Shown here in pieces: positions 17,568 through 25,985 of a stretch of DNA of 64,000 bases; position 1 is the stretch's first letter; each line of letters opens with the position of its first letter. Source of the stretch: Micromonospora halotolerans (lineage in GTDB: Bacteria; Actinomycetota; Actinomycetes; Mycobacteriales; Micromonosporaceae); contig NZ_CP134876.1 of assembly GCF_032108445.1 (NCBI RefSeq), positions 682,001-746,000 on the forward strand. Direction: 5' to 3'. The notes beneath the pieces were generated by a model. It ran no database searches, had not been told where the DNA came from, and saw only the letters and a program-made list of their open reading frames with translations. The position numbers were made by a program, and so were the translations under genes.

Positions 17568-18596
17568 TCAGGCGCGCGGCCGGTCCCGGTCCTTGGAGGG
17601 CTGCACCCGCTTCGGCTCGCCGGGCATCTTCGGGTATTCCGGTGGGTAGGGCATGTCGCCCTGCCCGGCCGCGGCGTCCCGCTCGGCCCACTCCAGCAAC
17701 GGGGTGATGTCCCACGGGGCGTCGTCGATGCCGGCGTGCGGGTCGCCTCGCTCGGCGAAGCGGGCCGGGACGCTGCCCAGGTGGAGGTCGTCCGGGTCGA
17801 CGTCGGGCAGCTCGGCCCACTCGACGGGGGTGGAGACGGTGGCCCGCCCGTTGGCCCGCAGCGAGTAGGCGCAGGCGATGGTGCGGTCGCGGGCCATCTG
17901 GTTGAAGTCCACGAAGACCCGGGTGCCCCGCTCCTCCTTCCACCAGGCGGTGGTCACCAGCTCGGGGCGGCGCCGTTCCAGCTCGCGGGCCAGCGCGATG
18001 GTGGCGCGGCGCACCTCGACGAACGTCCAGCGCGGCTGGATGCGCAGGTAGACGTGCACGCCCCGGCCGCCGGAGGTCTTCGGCCAGCCGGTCACGCCCA
18101 GCTCGTCGAGCAGCCCGTGCAGCTCACCGGCGGCGGTGGCCGCGTGGGTGAAGTCGGTGCCGGGCTGCGGGTCCAGGTCGATGCGCAGCTCGTCGGGACG
18201 GTCGACGTCGGCGGCGCGCACCGGCCACGGGTGGAACACCACGGTGCCCATCTGCGCGGCCCAGGCCACGTGCGCCAGGTCGGCGGGGCACAGCTCGGCG
18301 GCCTTCCGGCCGCTGGGGAAGCTGATCTCCGCGGTGGACACCCACGGGGGTACGCCCCGGGCCGGCACCCGCTTCTGGAAGAACGCCTCCCCCTCGATGC
18401 CCTCCGGAAAGCGCTGCAGGGTGGTGGGCCGGTCGCGCAGGGCCCGCATGATCCCCTCGCCGACCGACAGGTAGTAGTGGAAGACGTCCGCCTTGGTGAA
18501 GCCGCGCTGCGGGAAGATCACCCGGTCGGGGCTGCTCAGCCGTACGGTGTGCCCGGCGACCTCGATCTCCTCGACTGCGGCCTTGCTGCCAGCCAT
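17568..18596 (-). CDS. ligD (polymerase domain): LigD-type polymerase (primase-polymerase) domain protein
   Basis: A 342-aa stand-alone PolDom of the archaeo-eukaryotic primase superfamily used in bacterial non-homologous end joining. It shows the metal-binding D-x-D in LRIDLDPQPG, the KTSGGRGVHVY nucleotide-binding motif, and FVDFNQMARDRTIACAYS with the third acidic residue. The N-terminus begins KAAVEEIEVAGHTVRLSSPD, as expected. No ligase or nuclease domain is attached; a LigC ligase is encoded 14 kb away, and Ku is not in this window. A TAGGGT box 6 bp before the ATG implies a leaderless transcript. Confidence 0.93.
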   Translation of the reverse strand: MAGSKAAVEEIEVAGHTVRLSSPDRVIFPQRGFTKADVFHYYLSVGEGIMRALRDRPTTLQRFPEGIEGEAFFQKRVPARGVPPWVSTAEISFPSGRKAAELCPADLAHVAWAAQMGTVVFHPWPVRAADVDRPDELRIDLDPQPGTDFTHAATAAGELHGLLDELGVTGWPKTSGGRGVHVYLRIQPRWTFVEVRRATIALARELERRRPELVTTAWWKEERGTRVFVDFNQMARDRTIACAYSLRANGRATVSTPVEWAELPDVDPDDLHLGSVPARFAERGDPHAGIDDAPWDITPLLEWAERDAAAGQGDMPYPPEYPKMPGEPKRVQPSKDRDRPRA

Positions 18597-18602
18597 TGGG
18601 CG

Positions 18603-18608
18603 ACCCTA
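18603..18608 (-). promoter_or_regulatory. candidate -10 box, leaderless, for the polymerase gene
   Basis: On the minus strand TAGGGT ends 6 bp before the ATG at 18596. No Shine-Dalgarno is present. It faces the equally placed box for msrB, so the two divergent genes share a 47-bp control region. Confidence 0.45.
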
Positions 18609-18631
18609 TGCGATGCCACCGACGGCCGACG

Positions 18632-18637
18632 TACCGT
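18632..18637 (+). promoter_or_regulatory. candidate -10 box, leaderless, for msrB
   Basis: TACCGT ends 6 bp before the GTG at 18644, so the predicted transcription start coincides with the start codon. No Shine-Dalgarno sequence is present. Confidence 0.4.
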
Positions 18638-18643
18638 TGACCG

Positions 18644-19054
18644 GTGAGTCTTTCCGACAATGAACTGCCCCGCACCGAGGACGAGTGGCGGGTCCGGCTG
18701 AGCCCGGAGGAGTTCCGGGTGCTCCGCGAGGCCGGCACCGAGCGGCCCTGGACCGGCGAATACGTCGACACGAAGACCCCCGGCGTCTACCACTGCCGGG
18801 CCTGCGGAGCCGAGCTGTTCCGCAGTGAGGACAAGTTCGACTCGCACTGCGGCTGGCCGAGCTTCGACGACGCCATCCCCGGTGCGGTCAAGGAGATCCC
18901 CGACAACACCCTCGGGATGCGGCGGGTCGAGATCCGCTGCGCCCGCTGCGACAGCCACCTGGGGCACGTCTTCGAGGGCGAGGGCTTCACCCCGAAGGAC
19001 ACCCGGCACTGCGTGAACTCGATCTCGGTCCGGCTGGAGCCGAAGGGCTCCTGA
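18644..19054 (+). CDS. msrB: peptide methionine (R)-S-oxide reductase
   Basis: A 136-aa MsrB that reduces methionine-R-sulfoxide in proteins using thioredoxin. The zinc site is formed by CRACG and CARCDSHLGHVF. The catalytic cysteine is in RHCVNSISV near the C-terminus. The HCGWPSF and FDSHCGW segments are typical. Full length for the family. GTG start at 18644 sits directly under a -10 box. The neighbouring order (msrB close to the hem genes) matches mycobacteria. Confidence 0.96.
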   Translation: MSLSDNELPRTEDEWRVRLSPEEFRVLREAGTERPWTGEYVDTKTPGVYHCRACGAELFRSEDKFDSHCGWPSFDDAIPGAVKEIPDNTLGMRRVEIRCARCDSHLGHVFEGEGFTPKDTRHCVNSISVRLEPKGS

Positions 19055-19090
19055 GACGGCCGTTTGCCCGGCCACGCTACTGATGGGGTC

Positions 19091-19462
19091 ATGCCCCATC
19101 TCGACGTACGGCGGCTCGCCGCCGTGGACATGTACGGCTCGGTCGGCTCGCCGGTCCGGCGTTGGGTGATCCTGGCGGAGTTCGTGGTCGGCGTGGTGGG
19201 CTGCGTCGCGCTCGGACTCTGGGCGGCGCACGGGGGCGGTCCGGTCCGGACCGCCCTCGGCGTCTACCTGGCGCTGGTCGGCCTGAACTACGTGCCGCTG
19301 GCGCTGCACGCGGTCACCCTGAGCCGCCGGGGCGCGCTGGCGCGGGAACTGGCCGGCGTCGACGTCCCCGCCGAACTGCGCCACTACACGCCGCGCCAGC
19401 TGTGGATCTTCGTCCCGCTGCTGCCGCTCGTGCTCGCGGTCCGGCAGGCCCGCGGCCGCTGA
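19091..19462 (+). CDS. hypothetical three-TM membrane protein
   Basis: A 123-aa protein with hydrophobic segments at about residues 22-44, 52-75 and 105-119. It ends in a basic tail (RQARGR). The segment YTPRQLWIFVPLLPLVLAV precedes the end. An upstream TTG would extend it by nine residues, but the ATG at 19091 is preferred. No family motif is recognised. Convergent with the CBM48 gene, 7 bp apart. Confidence 0.65.
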   Translation: MPHLDVRRLAAVDMYGSVGSPVRRWVILAEFVVGVVGCVALGLWAAHGGGPVRTALGVYLALVGLNYVPLALHAVTLSRRGALARELAGVDVPAELRHYTPRQLWIFVPLLPLVLAVRQARGR

Positions 19463-19469
19463 CGGCCGG

Positions 19470-19745
19470 TCAGAGCCGGAGGGTGCCGCCCCGGTCGTCG
19501 ACGTGGTCGGCGGACTCGTCGTCCAGCCAGACGCCGCCGGTGGCCAGGTAGCGGAAGCGGTACTCCCCCGGGCCGAGCCGCACCGTCACCGTGCGGGTGC
19601 CGTCCCGGCGGGCGACCAGCTCGTGCCGGCCGGGCTGCCAGTCGTTGAAGCAGCCCACGACGCTGACCGTGCCGGGCGGGGTGTCCCGGGGCAGGCAGAA
19701 GGTGACCCGGGTCTGGTTGCCGAAGAGCCTGTTGCGCTTGATCAA
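19470..19745 (-). CDS. stand-alone CBM48 / isoamylase early-set domain protein
   Basis: A 91-aa protein that is almost entirely a glycogen-binding (CBM48, AMPK-beta-like) domain: VTFCLPRDTPPGTVSVVGCF, then NDWQPGRHEL, TRTVTVRLGPGEYRFRY and a C-terminal WLDDESADHVDDRGG. The W in NDW and the FRYLATGG region are carbohydrate-contact positions in this fold. No catalytic domain is attached. The start is a TTG at 19745, chosen because GGAGGAAC lies 5 bp upstream on the minus strand and the domain begins right after. Confidence 0.85.
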   Translation of the reverse strand: MIKRNRLFGNQTRVTFCLPRDTPPGTVSVVGCFNDWQPGRHELVARRDGTRTVTVRLGPGEYRFRYLATGGVWLDDESADHVDDRGGTLRL

Positions 19746-19902
19746 GGGGGTTCCTCCGAGGTTCGAGGCGGTCACCAGGTCTAACGCGCGACACGCCGGG
19801 GGCGACTCGCCGTCGAGCCGGATCAGGTTCGCCGGTTTCGGTTGCCGGGACGTGTCCGCTCGCCGACCCTGGGATGACGGGTCCGTTTTCGGGAGGTTTC
19901 GT

Positions 19903-20163
19903 ATGGCTACCTGTGAGGTCTGCGGCAACGACTACTGGATGGCGTTCGAGGTGCGCACGGTCAACGGGGCCACGCACACCTTCGACTCCTTCGAGTGCGC
20001 CATCCACAAGATGGCGCCGATCTGCGAGCACTGCCAGATCAAGATCGTCGGGCACGGCGTCGAGGTCTCCGGCCGCTTCTTCTGCAGCGCCCACTGCGCC
20101 CGCGCGGTCGAGGGCGACCAGGGCGCCGAGATCCGCGACGCGGTCGGCGCCCGCCCCGCGTAA
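19903..20163 (+). CDS. small cysteine-rich zinc-binding-type protein
   Basis: An 86-aa protein with two putative treble-clef/zinc-ribbon halves: CEVCG near the N-terminus, then CAIH, CEHC and CSAHC. The spacing (C-x2-C, C-x2-H, C-x2-C, C-x3-C) suggests two tetrahedral zinc sites. Such proteins are sometimes labelled prokaryotic metallothionein, without proof. GGGAGG lies 8 bp before the ATG at 19903. It is divergent from the CBM48 gene; 19746-19902 contains both promoters but no clear motif. Confidence 0.75.
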   Translation: MATCEVCGNDYWMAFEVRTVNGATHTFDSFECAIHKMAPICEHCQIKIVGHGVEVSGRFFCSAHCARAVEGDQGAEIRDAVGARPA

Positions 20164-20181
20164 GCGCTCCGGGGGCGGGCC

Positions 20182-20187
20182 TACCAT
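20182..20187 (+). promoter_or_regulatory. candidate -10 box, leaderless
   Basis: TACCAT ends 6 bp before the ATG at 20194, consistent with a leaderless transcript for the GNAT gene. There is no Shine-Dalgarno. Confidence 0.4.
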
Positions 20188-20193
20188 CGCGGA

Positions 20194-20643
20194 ATGCCTA
20201 CCGAGTCCCACCTGGCCGCCTTCGCCGAGCTGGACGCGCGCACCTTCCACGACCTGCTGCGGCTGCGCATCGACGTGTTCGTGGTCGAGCAGGCCTGCCC
20301 GTACCCGGAGCTGGACGGCCGCGACGTCGAACCCGGCACCCGGCACCTCTGGCTGACCCGGGACGGCGACGTGGTGGCGTACCTGCGGATCCTGGCCGAC
20401 CCGGGTGGGGTGGCGCGGATCGGCCGGGTGGTGGTGGCGCCGGCGGCCCGCGGCGCGGGCCTGGCCGGCGCGCTCATGACCGAGGCCCTGGCGGTGGTGG
20501 GCGACCGCCCGTGCGTGCTGGAGGCGCAGACCCACCTGGTCGGCTTCTACGCCGGCCACGGCTTCACGGTCAGCGGCCCCGGCTACGTCGAGGACGGGAT
20601 CCCGCACACGCCGATGCGGCGGGAGGGCCGGGCCGCCGCCTGA
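20194..20643 (+). CDS. ElaA-type GNAT acetyltransferase
   Basis: A 149-aa protein of the ElaA subgroup of GNAT enzymes. Recognisable features are FHDLLRLRIDVFVVEQACPY near the N-terminus, the acetyl-CoA loop RVVVAPAARGAGLAGALM, and a C-terminal FYAGHGFTVSGPGYVEDGIPH segment that is diagnostic of ElaA. Length is normal. The physiological acceptor is unknown. It appears to be a single-gene unit 30 bp after the cysteine-rich gene. Confidence 0.9.
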   Translation: MPTESHLAAFAELDARTFHDLLRLRIDVFVVEQACPYPELDGRDVEPGTRHLWLTRDGDVVAYLRILADPGGVARIGRVVVAPAARGAGLAGALMTEALAVVGDRPCVLEAQTHLVGFYAGHGFTVSGPGYVEDGIPHTPMRREGRAAA

Positions 20644-20771
20644 GCGGACATTGACGGATACCGCTTTCCTGTGGCAGCGTGCCAACGGAGCCGCCACGCG
20701 AGCCGCGGGAGGGGGCAACTCCCGCACCGTCCGGGCGTCGTGCAACCGACATCCCCACCCGGAGGCTCACC

Positions 20772-21881
20772 ATGTCCACTCCGCACCGCCGCCGCGTCCC
20801 GATCGTGGCGGCGATCCTGAGCGTCTGCGCGGTCGTCGCGGCGCTGCTCACCACCGCCCTGTCCGGCCCGGCCTCGGCGCACGGGTCGGTGGTCGACCCG
20901 GCCTCGCGCAACTACGGCTGCTGGCAGCGCTGGGGTAGCGACTTCCAGAACCCGGCGATGGCCACCCAGGACCCGATGTGCTGGCAGGCCTGGCAGGCCG
21001 ACCCGAACGCCATGTGGAACTGGAACGGCCTGTTCCGGGAGGGCGTCGCCGGCAACCACCAGGCCGCCATCCCGGACGGCCAGCTGTGCAGCGGCGGGCG
21101 CACCGCCAGCGGGCGCTACAACGCCCTCGACACGGTCGGCGCCTGGAAGACCTCGCCGGTGACCACCAACTTCCGGATCAAGCTCTACGACCAGGCCAGC
21201 CACGGCGCCGACTACATCCGGGTGTACGTGACGAAGCAGGGCTACAACGCGCTCACCACGCCGCTGCGCTGGAGCGACCTGGAGCTGGTCGGCCAGATCG
21301 GCAACACCCCGGCCAGCCAGTGGACGCCGGAGACGCAGGGCGTGTCGATCCAGGTGCCGGCGAACGCGCCGGGCCGGACCGGCCGGCACGTCGTCTACAC
21401 CATCTGGCAGGCCAGCCACCTGGACCAGTCCTACTACCTGTGCAGCGACGTGGACTTCGGCGGCGGCTCGACCACCCCGCCGACGACGCCGCCGCCCACC
21501 ACCACCCCGCCCACGACGCCGCCCCCGACCACGACCCCGCCGACGACCACCCCGCCCACGACGCCGAACCCGGCCGGCGCCTGCACGGCGACCTACCGGA
21601 TCACCGGGCAGTGGAGCGGCGGCTTCCAGGCCGAGGTGCAGGTGACCAACGGCGGTTCACCGGTCCGCGGCTGGTCCGTGAGCTGGAACTACGCCAACGG
21701 CCAGCAGGTCAGCTCGGCGTGGAACGCCACGGTGAGCACCAACGGGACGCTGGTCACCGCCCGCAACGTCGCCTACAACGGCACCCTCGCCGCGGGAGCG
21801 AGCACCACGTTCGGCTTCGTCGGCTCGTCGGGCGCGAGCAACCCGGTGCCCGGGATCGACTCCTGCACCACGGTCGCCTGA
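20772..21881 (+). CDS. secreted AA10 lytic polysaccharide monooxygenase with CBM2
   Basis: A 369-aa copper monooxygenase that cleaves chitin or cellulose oxidatively. The signal peptide (residues 1-36, ending GPASA) is cut so that His37 becomes the N-terminal histidine of the copper brace (HGSVVDPASR). The AA10 domain runs to about residue 230. A Thr/Pro linker of about 37 residues follows, then a CBM2 (about 272-369) with WSGGFQAEVQVTN and WSVSWNYANGQ segments. GGAGG precedes the ATG. A terminator hairpin follows at 21889-21921. Confidence 0.95.
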   Translation: MSTPHRRRVPIVAAILSVCAVVAALLTTALSGPASAHGSVVDPASRNYGCWQRWGSDFQNPAMATQDPMCWQAWQADPNAMWNWNGLFREGVAGNHQAAIPDGQLCSGGRTASGRYNALDTVGAWKTSPVTTNFRIKLYDQASHGADYIRVYVTKQGYNALTTPLRWSDLELVGQIGNTPASQWTPETQGVSIQVPANAPGRTGRHVVYTIWQASHLDQSYYLCSDVDFGGGSTTPPTTPPPTTTPPTTPPPTTTPPTTTPPTTPNPAGACTATYRITGQWSGGFQAEVQVTNGGSPVRGWSVSWNYANGQQVSSAWNATVSTNGTLVTARNVAYNGTLAAGASTTFGFVGSSGASNPVPGIDSCTTVA

Positions 21882-21888
21882 CCGCCGT

Positions 21889-21921
21889 CCGGCCGGGGTC
21901 GCCGCTCGCGGCCCCGGCCGG
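21889..21921. terminator. terminator hairpin between LPMO and hemQ genes
   Basis: A ccggccgggg arm at 21889-21898 pairs with ccccggccgg at 21912-21921, extended inward by about four pairs around a short loop. It lies between convergent genes and could serve both. There is no U-tract, which is usual in this high-GC group. Confidence 0.65.
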
Positions 21922-21927
21922 GCACGG

Positions 21928-22629
21928 TCAGACCAGGCAGGTCACGAAGTCGGCGATCGAGCGGCGGCGGCCCGTGTAGAAGGGGATCTCCTCGCGCACG
22001 TGCCGGCGGGCCCCGGAGGCGCGCAGGTCCCGCATCAGGTCGACGATCCGGTGCAGCTCGTCGGCCTCGAAGGCGAGCATCCACTCGTAGTCGCCCAGCG
22101 CGAACGAGGCGACCGTGTTGGCCCGCACGTCCGGGTAGCCCCGGGCCATCTTGCCGTGCTCGGCCAGCAGCTCGCGCCGCTCGGCGTCGGGCAGCAGGTA
22201 CCACTCGTACGACCGGACGAATGGGTAGACGCAGAGGTAGGCGCGGGCCTCCTCGTTGGCCAGGAACGCCGGGATGTGGCTCTTGTTGAACTCGGCCGGC
22301 CGGTGCAGCGCCATCTGCGACCAGACGGGGGTCAGCGCCCGGCCCAGCGTCGTGCGCCGGAACCGCAGGTAGGCGTCCTGCAGGGCGTCGCTGGAGGACG
22401 AGTGCCACCAGATCATCAGGTCCGCGTCGGCCCGCAGGCCCGCCACGTCGTACGTGCCGCGGATGGTCACGTCCTTGCCGGCCAACTCCTCGAAGAGCGA
22501 CTCGACCTCGGCCACGACGTTCTCGCGCAGCGACGGGAGGGGGCTGGTGGCCCGGTAGACCGACCACATGGTGTAGCGGATGGTGTCGTTGAGCTCCCGC
22601 AGCCGGGCCGCGTTGGTCTGCTCCGTCAT
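21928..22629 (-). CDS. hemQ: coproheme decarboxylase (HemQ/ChdC)
   Basis: A 233-aa member of the chlorite dismutase fold that decarboxylates coproheme to protoheme. The characteristic [12 protein letters not shown] segment carries the tyrosine expected for radical-based decarboxylation in this clade, and [11 protein letters not shown] lies before it; the proximal haem ligand is likely in the adjacent helix. It is the last gene of hemE-hemY-hemQ and starts in an ATGA overlap with hemY. The context, not the fold, distinguishes it from chlorite dismutase. Confidence 0.95.
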   Translation of the reverse strand: MTEQTNAARLRELNDTIRYTMWSVYRATSPLPSLRENVVAEVESLFEELAGKDVTIRGTYDVAGLRADADLMIWWHSSSSDALQDAYLRFRRTTLGRALTPVWSQMALHRPAEFNKSHIPAFLANEEARAYLCVYPFVRSYEWYLLPDAERRELLAEHGKMARGYPDVRANTVASFALGDYEWMLAFEADELHRIVDLMRDLRASGARRHVREEIPFYTGRRRSIADFVTCLV

Positions 22630-24035
22630 GCTGCCGATCCTCCCAGTGCAGTGATGATCTCTTCGGCCGCCGTCTCGCCGGAGCGGACGCAGACCGGGAT
22701 GCCGACGCCGTCGTAGCCGGCCCCGGCCAGGGCCAGCGTCGGCTGGGCGGCCCGCAGGGCCGCCCGGACCGCCGCCACCCGGCCGAGGTGGCCGGGGGTG
22801 TACTGCGGCAGGGCGCCGCCCCACCGCTGCACGTGCTGGGCCGCCGGCGCGGGCAGCGGCGTGCCGAGCACCTTCGACAGCTCCCGGTGCACGGTGGCGA
22901 CCAGGTCCTCGTCGGTGAGCTGGAGCGAGGCCTCCTCGCCGTACCGGCCCACCGAGGCGCGGACCAGGGCGAGCCCGTCCGGCCGGCGCAGGTGCCCCCA
23001 CTTCGTGGTGAAGAACGTGGACGCCTTGATGAGCAGCCCCTCGGTGGCGGGCACCAGGAAGCCGGACAGCTCGGGCAGCTCCGGCTCGGGCAGGGCCATG
23101 GTGACCAGCGCGACGCTGGCGTAGTCCAGCCCGCCGACGGTCGCCGCGACCTCCGGGGCCGGGCCGGCGAGCAGCCGGGCGGCGGGGCGGGCCGGCACGG
23201 CGAGCAGCACGGCGTCGGCCTCGACGACCTCCGCGTCGCGGGTGGGGCCGACGGTGAGGCGCCAGCCGGTCGGGGTGCGGTGCAGCTCGCGCACGGCGGC
23301 GTCCCGGCGGATCGTCGCCCCGCTCTCCCGCGCCGCCGCGTCGACCAGCGTGCTCAGCCCGCCGGCCAGGGTGCCGAAGACCGGGGCACCGGGGGCGCGG
23401 GGCGCGGCGGCCTGCGCGGCGCGGACGGCACCGACCAGGGTGTGCTCGACCCGGGCCGCGCGGGCCAGCGCCGGCATGGTGGTGACCAGCGACAGGTCGT
23501 CGGCCCGGCCGGCGTAGACGCCGCCGAGCATGGGGTCGACCAGCCGGTCCACCACCTCGTCGCCGAACCGGTCGCGGACCAGCGCGCCGACCGACACGTC
23601 GGCGTCCGGCGGGAGCAGCGGCGCGCCGCCGTCCCGGTCGGCCGCCGCGGCCGGCCGCGCCACGGCCGCCACCCGGTCCAGATCCCCGGGTACGCCCACC
23701 AGGGTGCCGCCCGGGACCGGGCGCAGCCCGCCGTCGACCAGCAGAGCCGCCTGCCCGACGGTGGGGTGGACGATCGCGCCGGCCAGGCCGAGCCGGCGGA
23801 CCAGGGTCACCACGGCCGACTCCCCGCCGGCCGGGTCGCGCATCAGGAACGACTCGGCGCCGAACTCGACCGGCCCGCCGGCCAGCTCACCGGTGCGCAG
23901 CTTGCCGCCGAGGCGGCCGGACTGCTCGTACACGGTGATCTCGGTGCCGGCGGGGGCGCGGTCGCGCAACCGGACGGCGGCGGCCAGCCCGGTGATCCCG
24001 CCACCGACGATCGCCACCCGCCACGGTCGCGCCAT
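22626..24035 (-). CDS. hemY (cgoX/hemG): FAD-dependent coproporphyrinogen III / protoporphyrinogen oxidase
   Basis: A 469-aa flavoprotein oxidising porphyrinogens to porphyrins. The FAD dinucleotide-binding motif is [17 protein letters not shown] at residues 7-23, followed by the GRLGGKLRT motif. The C-terminus closes the FAD site with [20 protein letters not shown]. In actinobacteria with HemQ this enzyme oxidises coproporphyrinogen III. It lies 13 bp after hemE and overlaps hemQ by 4 bp. Confidence 0.95.
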   Translation of the reverse strand: MARPWRVAIVGGGITGLAAAVRLRDRAPAGTEITVYEQSGRLGGKLRTGELAGGPVEFGAESFLMRDPAGGESAVVTLVRRLGLAGAIVHPTVGQAALLVDGGLRPVPGGTLVGVPGDLDRVAAVARPAAAADRDGGAPLLPPDADVSVGALVRDRFGDEVVDRLVDPMLGGVYAGRADDLSLVTTMPALARAARVEHTLVGAVRAAQAAAPRAPGAPVFGTLAGGLSTLVDAAARESGATIRRDAAVRELHRTPTGWRLTVGPTRDAEVVEADAVLLAVPARPAARLLAGPAPEVAATVGGLDYASVALVTMALPEPELPELSGFLVPATEGLLIKASTFFTTKWGHLRRPDGLALVRASVGRYGEEASLQLTDEDLVATVHRELSKVLGTPLPAPAAQHVQRWGGALPQYTPGHLGRVAAVRAALRAAQPTLALAGAGYDGVGIPVCVRSGETAAEEIITALGGSAA

Positions 24036-24048
24036 GGTCGTCCCCTCC

Positions 24049-25140
24049 CTACGCGGCCGGCCGCGCGGACAGCTCGTGCACCAGCGCGACCACCCGGGTC
24101 AGCACGTCGGGGTCGGTCTCCGGCAGCACGCCGTGACCGAGGTTGAACACGTGGCCGGGGGCGGCCCGCCCCTCGTCGAGGATCCGGCGCACCTCGGCCT
24201 CCACCACCGGCCACGGTGCGAGCAGCACGGCCGGGTCGAGGTTGCCCTGCACGGCCCGGTCCGGGCCGATCCGGCGGGTCGCCACGTCCAGCGGCGTACG
24301 CCAGTCCACGCCGACCACGTCGGCGCCGGCCTCGCCCATCGCGCCGAGCAGCTCCGCCGTGCCCACCCCGAAGTGGATGCGGGGCACGCCCGCGTCGGCC
24401 AGGCCGGCGAGCACGTACGCCGAGTGCGGCAGCACGTAGCGGCGGTAGTCCGCCTCGGAGAGCGCCCCGGCCCAGGAGTCGAAGAGCTGCACCGCGGAGA
24501 CCCCGGCGTCGACCTGCACCCGCAGGAACGCCAGCGTCACCTCGGCGAGCCGATCGCAGAGCGCGTGCCACAGCCCCGGGTCGCCGTACATCAGCGCCTT
24601 GGTCTTCGCGTGGGTCCGCGACGGGCCGCCCTCGACCAGGTAGCTGGCCAGGGTGAACGGCGCGCCCGCGAAGCCGATCAGCGGGGTGTCGCCCAGCTCG
24701 GCGACGAGCAGCCGCACGGCCTCGTCCACGTACGACACCTCGTCGCGGCCGATCGGGTTGATCCGCTCGACGTCGGCGGCGGTGCGGACCGGTTCGGCCA
24801 CCACCGGGCCGGTGCCGGGCACGATGTCCAGGTCGACCCCGGCGGCGGCCACCGGCACCACGATGTCGCTGAAGAGGATGGCCGCGTCGACGCCGTGCCG
24901 GCGGACCGGCTGGAGGGTGATCTCCCGGACCAGCTCGGGGCGGCGGCAGGAGTCCAGCATCGGCACGTTGGCCCGGATGTCGCGGTACTCCGGCAGCGAC
25001 CGGCCGGCCTGGCGCATGAACCAGACCGGGGTGTGCGGGCCCGGCTCGCGCCGGCAGGCGCGGACGAAGGGCGAGTCGGCCGGCCCGCCGCGGCGGGATT
25101 CTCCGTCTCGGGCGGCAGTGCCCGTGGTGTCGGTGGTCAT
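24049..25140 (-). CDS. hemE: uroporphyrinogen decarboxylase
   Basis: A 363-aa enzyme converting uroporphyrinogen III to coproporphyrinogen III. The signatures are [23 protein letters not shown] (with the catalytic aspartate) and [17 protein letters not shown]. The C-terminal [11 protein letters not shown] is diagnostic. About 20 extra residues precede the conserved start, rich in Thr and Gly. It is the first gene of the haem operon. A CACGAT sequence 7 bp before the ATG could be a -10 box. It is divergent from DUF3000. Confidence 0.97.
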   Translation of the reverse strand: MTTDTTGTAARDGESRRGGPADSPFVRACRREPGPHTPVWFMRQAGRSLPEYRDIRANVPMLDSCRRPELVREITLQPVRRHGVDAAILFSDIVVPVAAAGVDLDIVPGTGPVVAEPVRTAADVERINPIGRDEVSYVDEAVRLLVAELGDTPLIGFAGAPFTLASYLVEGGPSRTHAKTKALMYGDPGLWHALCDRLAEVTLAFLRVQVDAGVSAVQLFDSWAGALSEADYRRYVLPHSAYVLAGLADAGVPRIHFGVGTAELLGAMGEAGADVVGVDWRTPLDVATRRIGPDRAVQGNLDPAVLLAPWPVVEAEVRRILDEGRAAPGHVFNLGHGVLPETDPDVLTRVVALVHELSARPAA

Positions 25141-25319
25141 CGCGGCAATCGTGCCACGCGCCCGGACACCCCCCGCCACCACCGCCGCCTTTTGTGACGT
25201 GAAAGGAAGAGGCCCTTGGTGACGCCTGCGGCAGCGACGTGTCCCCTTCTCACGCGATCCCGGCGCAAGATCGGGATGACCGCCCGGCGTGCCGTCACAC
25301 GGGGCGGCGCGGGGCGGCA

Positions 25320-25325
25320 TAGGCT
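25320..25325 (+). promoter_or_regulatory. candidate -10 box, leaderless, for DUF3000
   Basis: TAGGCT ends 6 bp before the ATG at 25332, with no Shine-Dalgarno. The remainder of the 191-bp gap to hemE (25141-25319) holds no clear -35 or operator that I can name. Confidence 0.45.
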
Positions 25326-25331
25326 GCCGTC

Positions 25332-25904
25332 ATGGCCCCCCCGATCGCGCTCCCGGAAGTCTTCGCCCGCGCGGTCGCGGGGCTGCGATCGGTGACATGC
25401 CGCCCGGAGATCGTGCTCGAGGAGGTCGGCGCCCCGCAGCGCCTGGCCCCCTACGCGTTCGCGCTCTCCGCCGGCGTGCTGCGCGACGGCGACGAGGTGG
25501 CCACCGGACGGCTCATCCTGCTGCACGACCCGGCCGGGCACGAGGCGTGGCAGGGCACCCTGCGGCTGGTCACCTACGTGACCGCCGAGCTGGAGGTCGA
25601 CCTGGCCAGCGACCCGCTGCTGCCCGGCGTGGGCTGGACCTGGCTGACCGACGCCCTCGACGCGCAGGAGGCGCGTTACCGGGCCATCGGCGGCACCGTC
25701 ACCCAGACGCTCTCCACCCGGTTCGGCGAGCTGGCCGGGCCGCCCGCCGCGGGCGACATCGAGATCCGCGCCTCCTGGACGCCGCTCGGCGCCGACCTGG
25801 CCCCGCACCTGCTCGGCTGGTGCACCCTGCTCGCCTCGACGGCCGGCCTCCCCCCACCCGGCGTCACGGCGCTCCACACCCGCCGCCCCGCCGGCGCCGC
25901 CTGA
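25332..25904 (+). CDS. DUF3000 family protein
   Basis: A 190-aa soluble protein of the actinobacteria-specific DUF3000 family, function unknown. The conserved parts visible are GLRSVTCRPEIVLEEVGAPQ, RLAPYAFALSAGV, and EIRASWTPLGADLAPHLLGW. It normally sits between hemE and the RNase D gene, as it does here (with two extra membrane protein genes interposed). That strict neighbourhood suggests a role coupled to either haem or RNA metabolism, but nothing in the sequence shows it. Confidence 0.88.
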   Translation: MAPPIALPEVFARAVAGLRSVTCRPEIVLEEVGAPQRLAPYAFALSAGVLRDGDEVATGRLILLHDPAGHEAWQGTLRLVTYVTAELEVDLASDPLLPGVGWTWLTDALDAQEARYRAIGGTVTQTLSTRFGELAGPPAAGDIEIRASWTPLGADLAPHLLGWCTLLASTAGLPPPGVTALHTRRPAGAA

Positions 25905-25921
25905 CCCCGCGCCCGCCGCGA

Positions 25922-25977
25922 TCGTCGTGCCCGGGCACGACGAGGGCCGCCCCGACCGGTCGGAGCGGCCCGTCGTG
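25922..25977. terminator. bidirectional terminator with two alternative hairpins
   Basis: A loopless 22-bp palindrome (25922-25943, tcgtcgtgccc/gggcacgacga) is followed by a second hairpin (25944-25971, gggccgc..gcggccc with ccgacc/ggtcgg inside). The second can lengthen at the expense of the first, since cacgac (25936-25941) also pairs with gtcgtg (25972-25977). It lies between convergent genes. Confidence 0.7.
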
Positions 25978-25985
25978 AACCCCGG

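Noticed and set aside
21928..22629. Chlorite dismutase
   Set aside because: The fold matches but the position in the hemE-hemY operon and the [10 protein letters not shown] segment fit coproheme decarboxylase.
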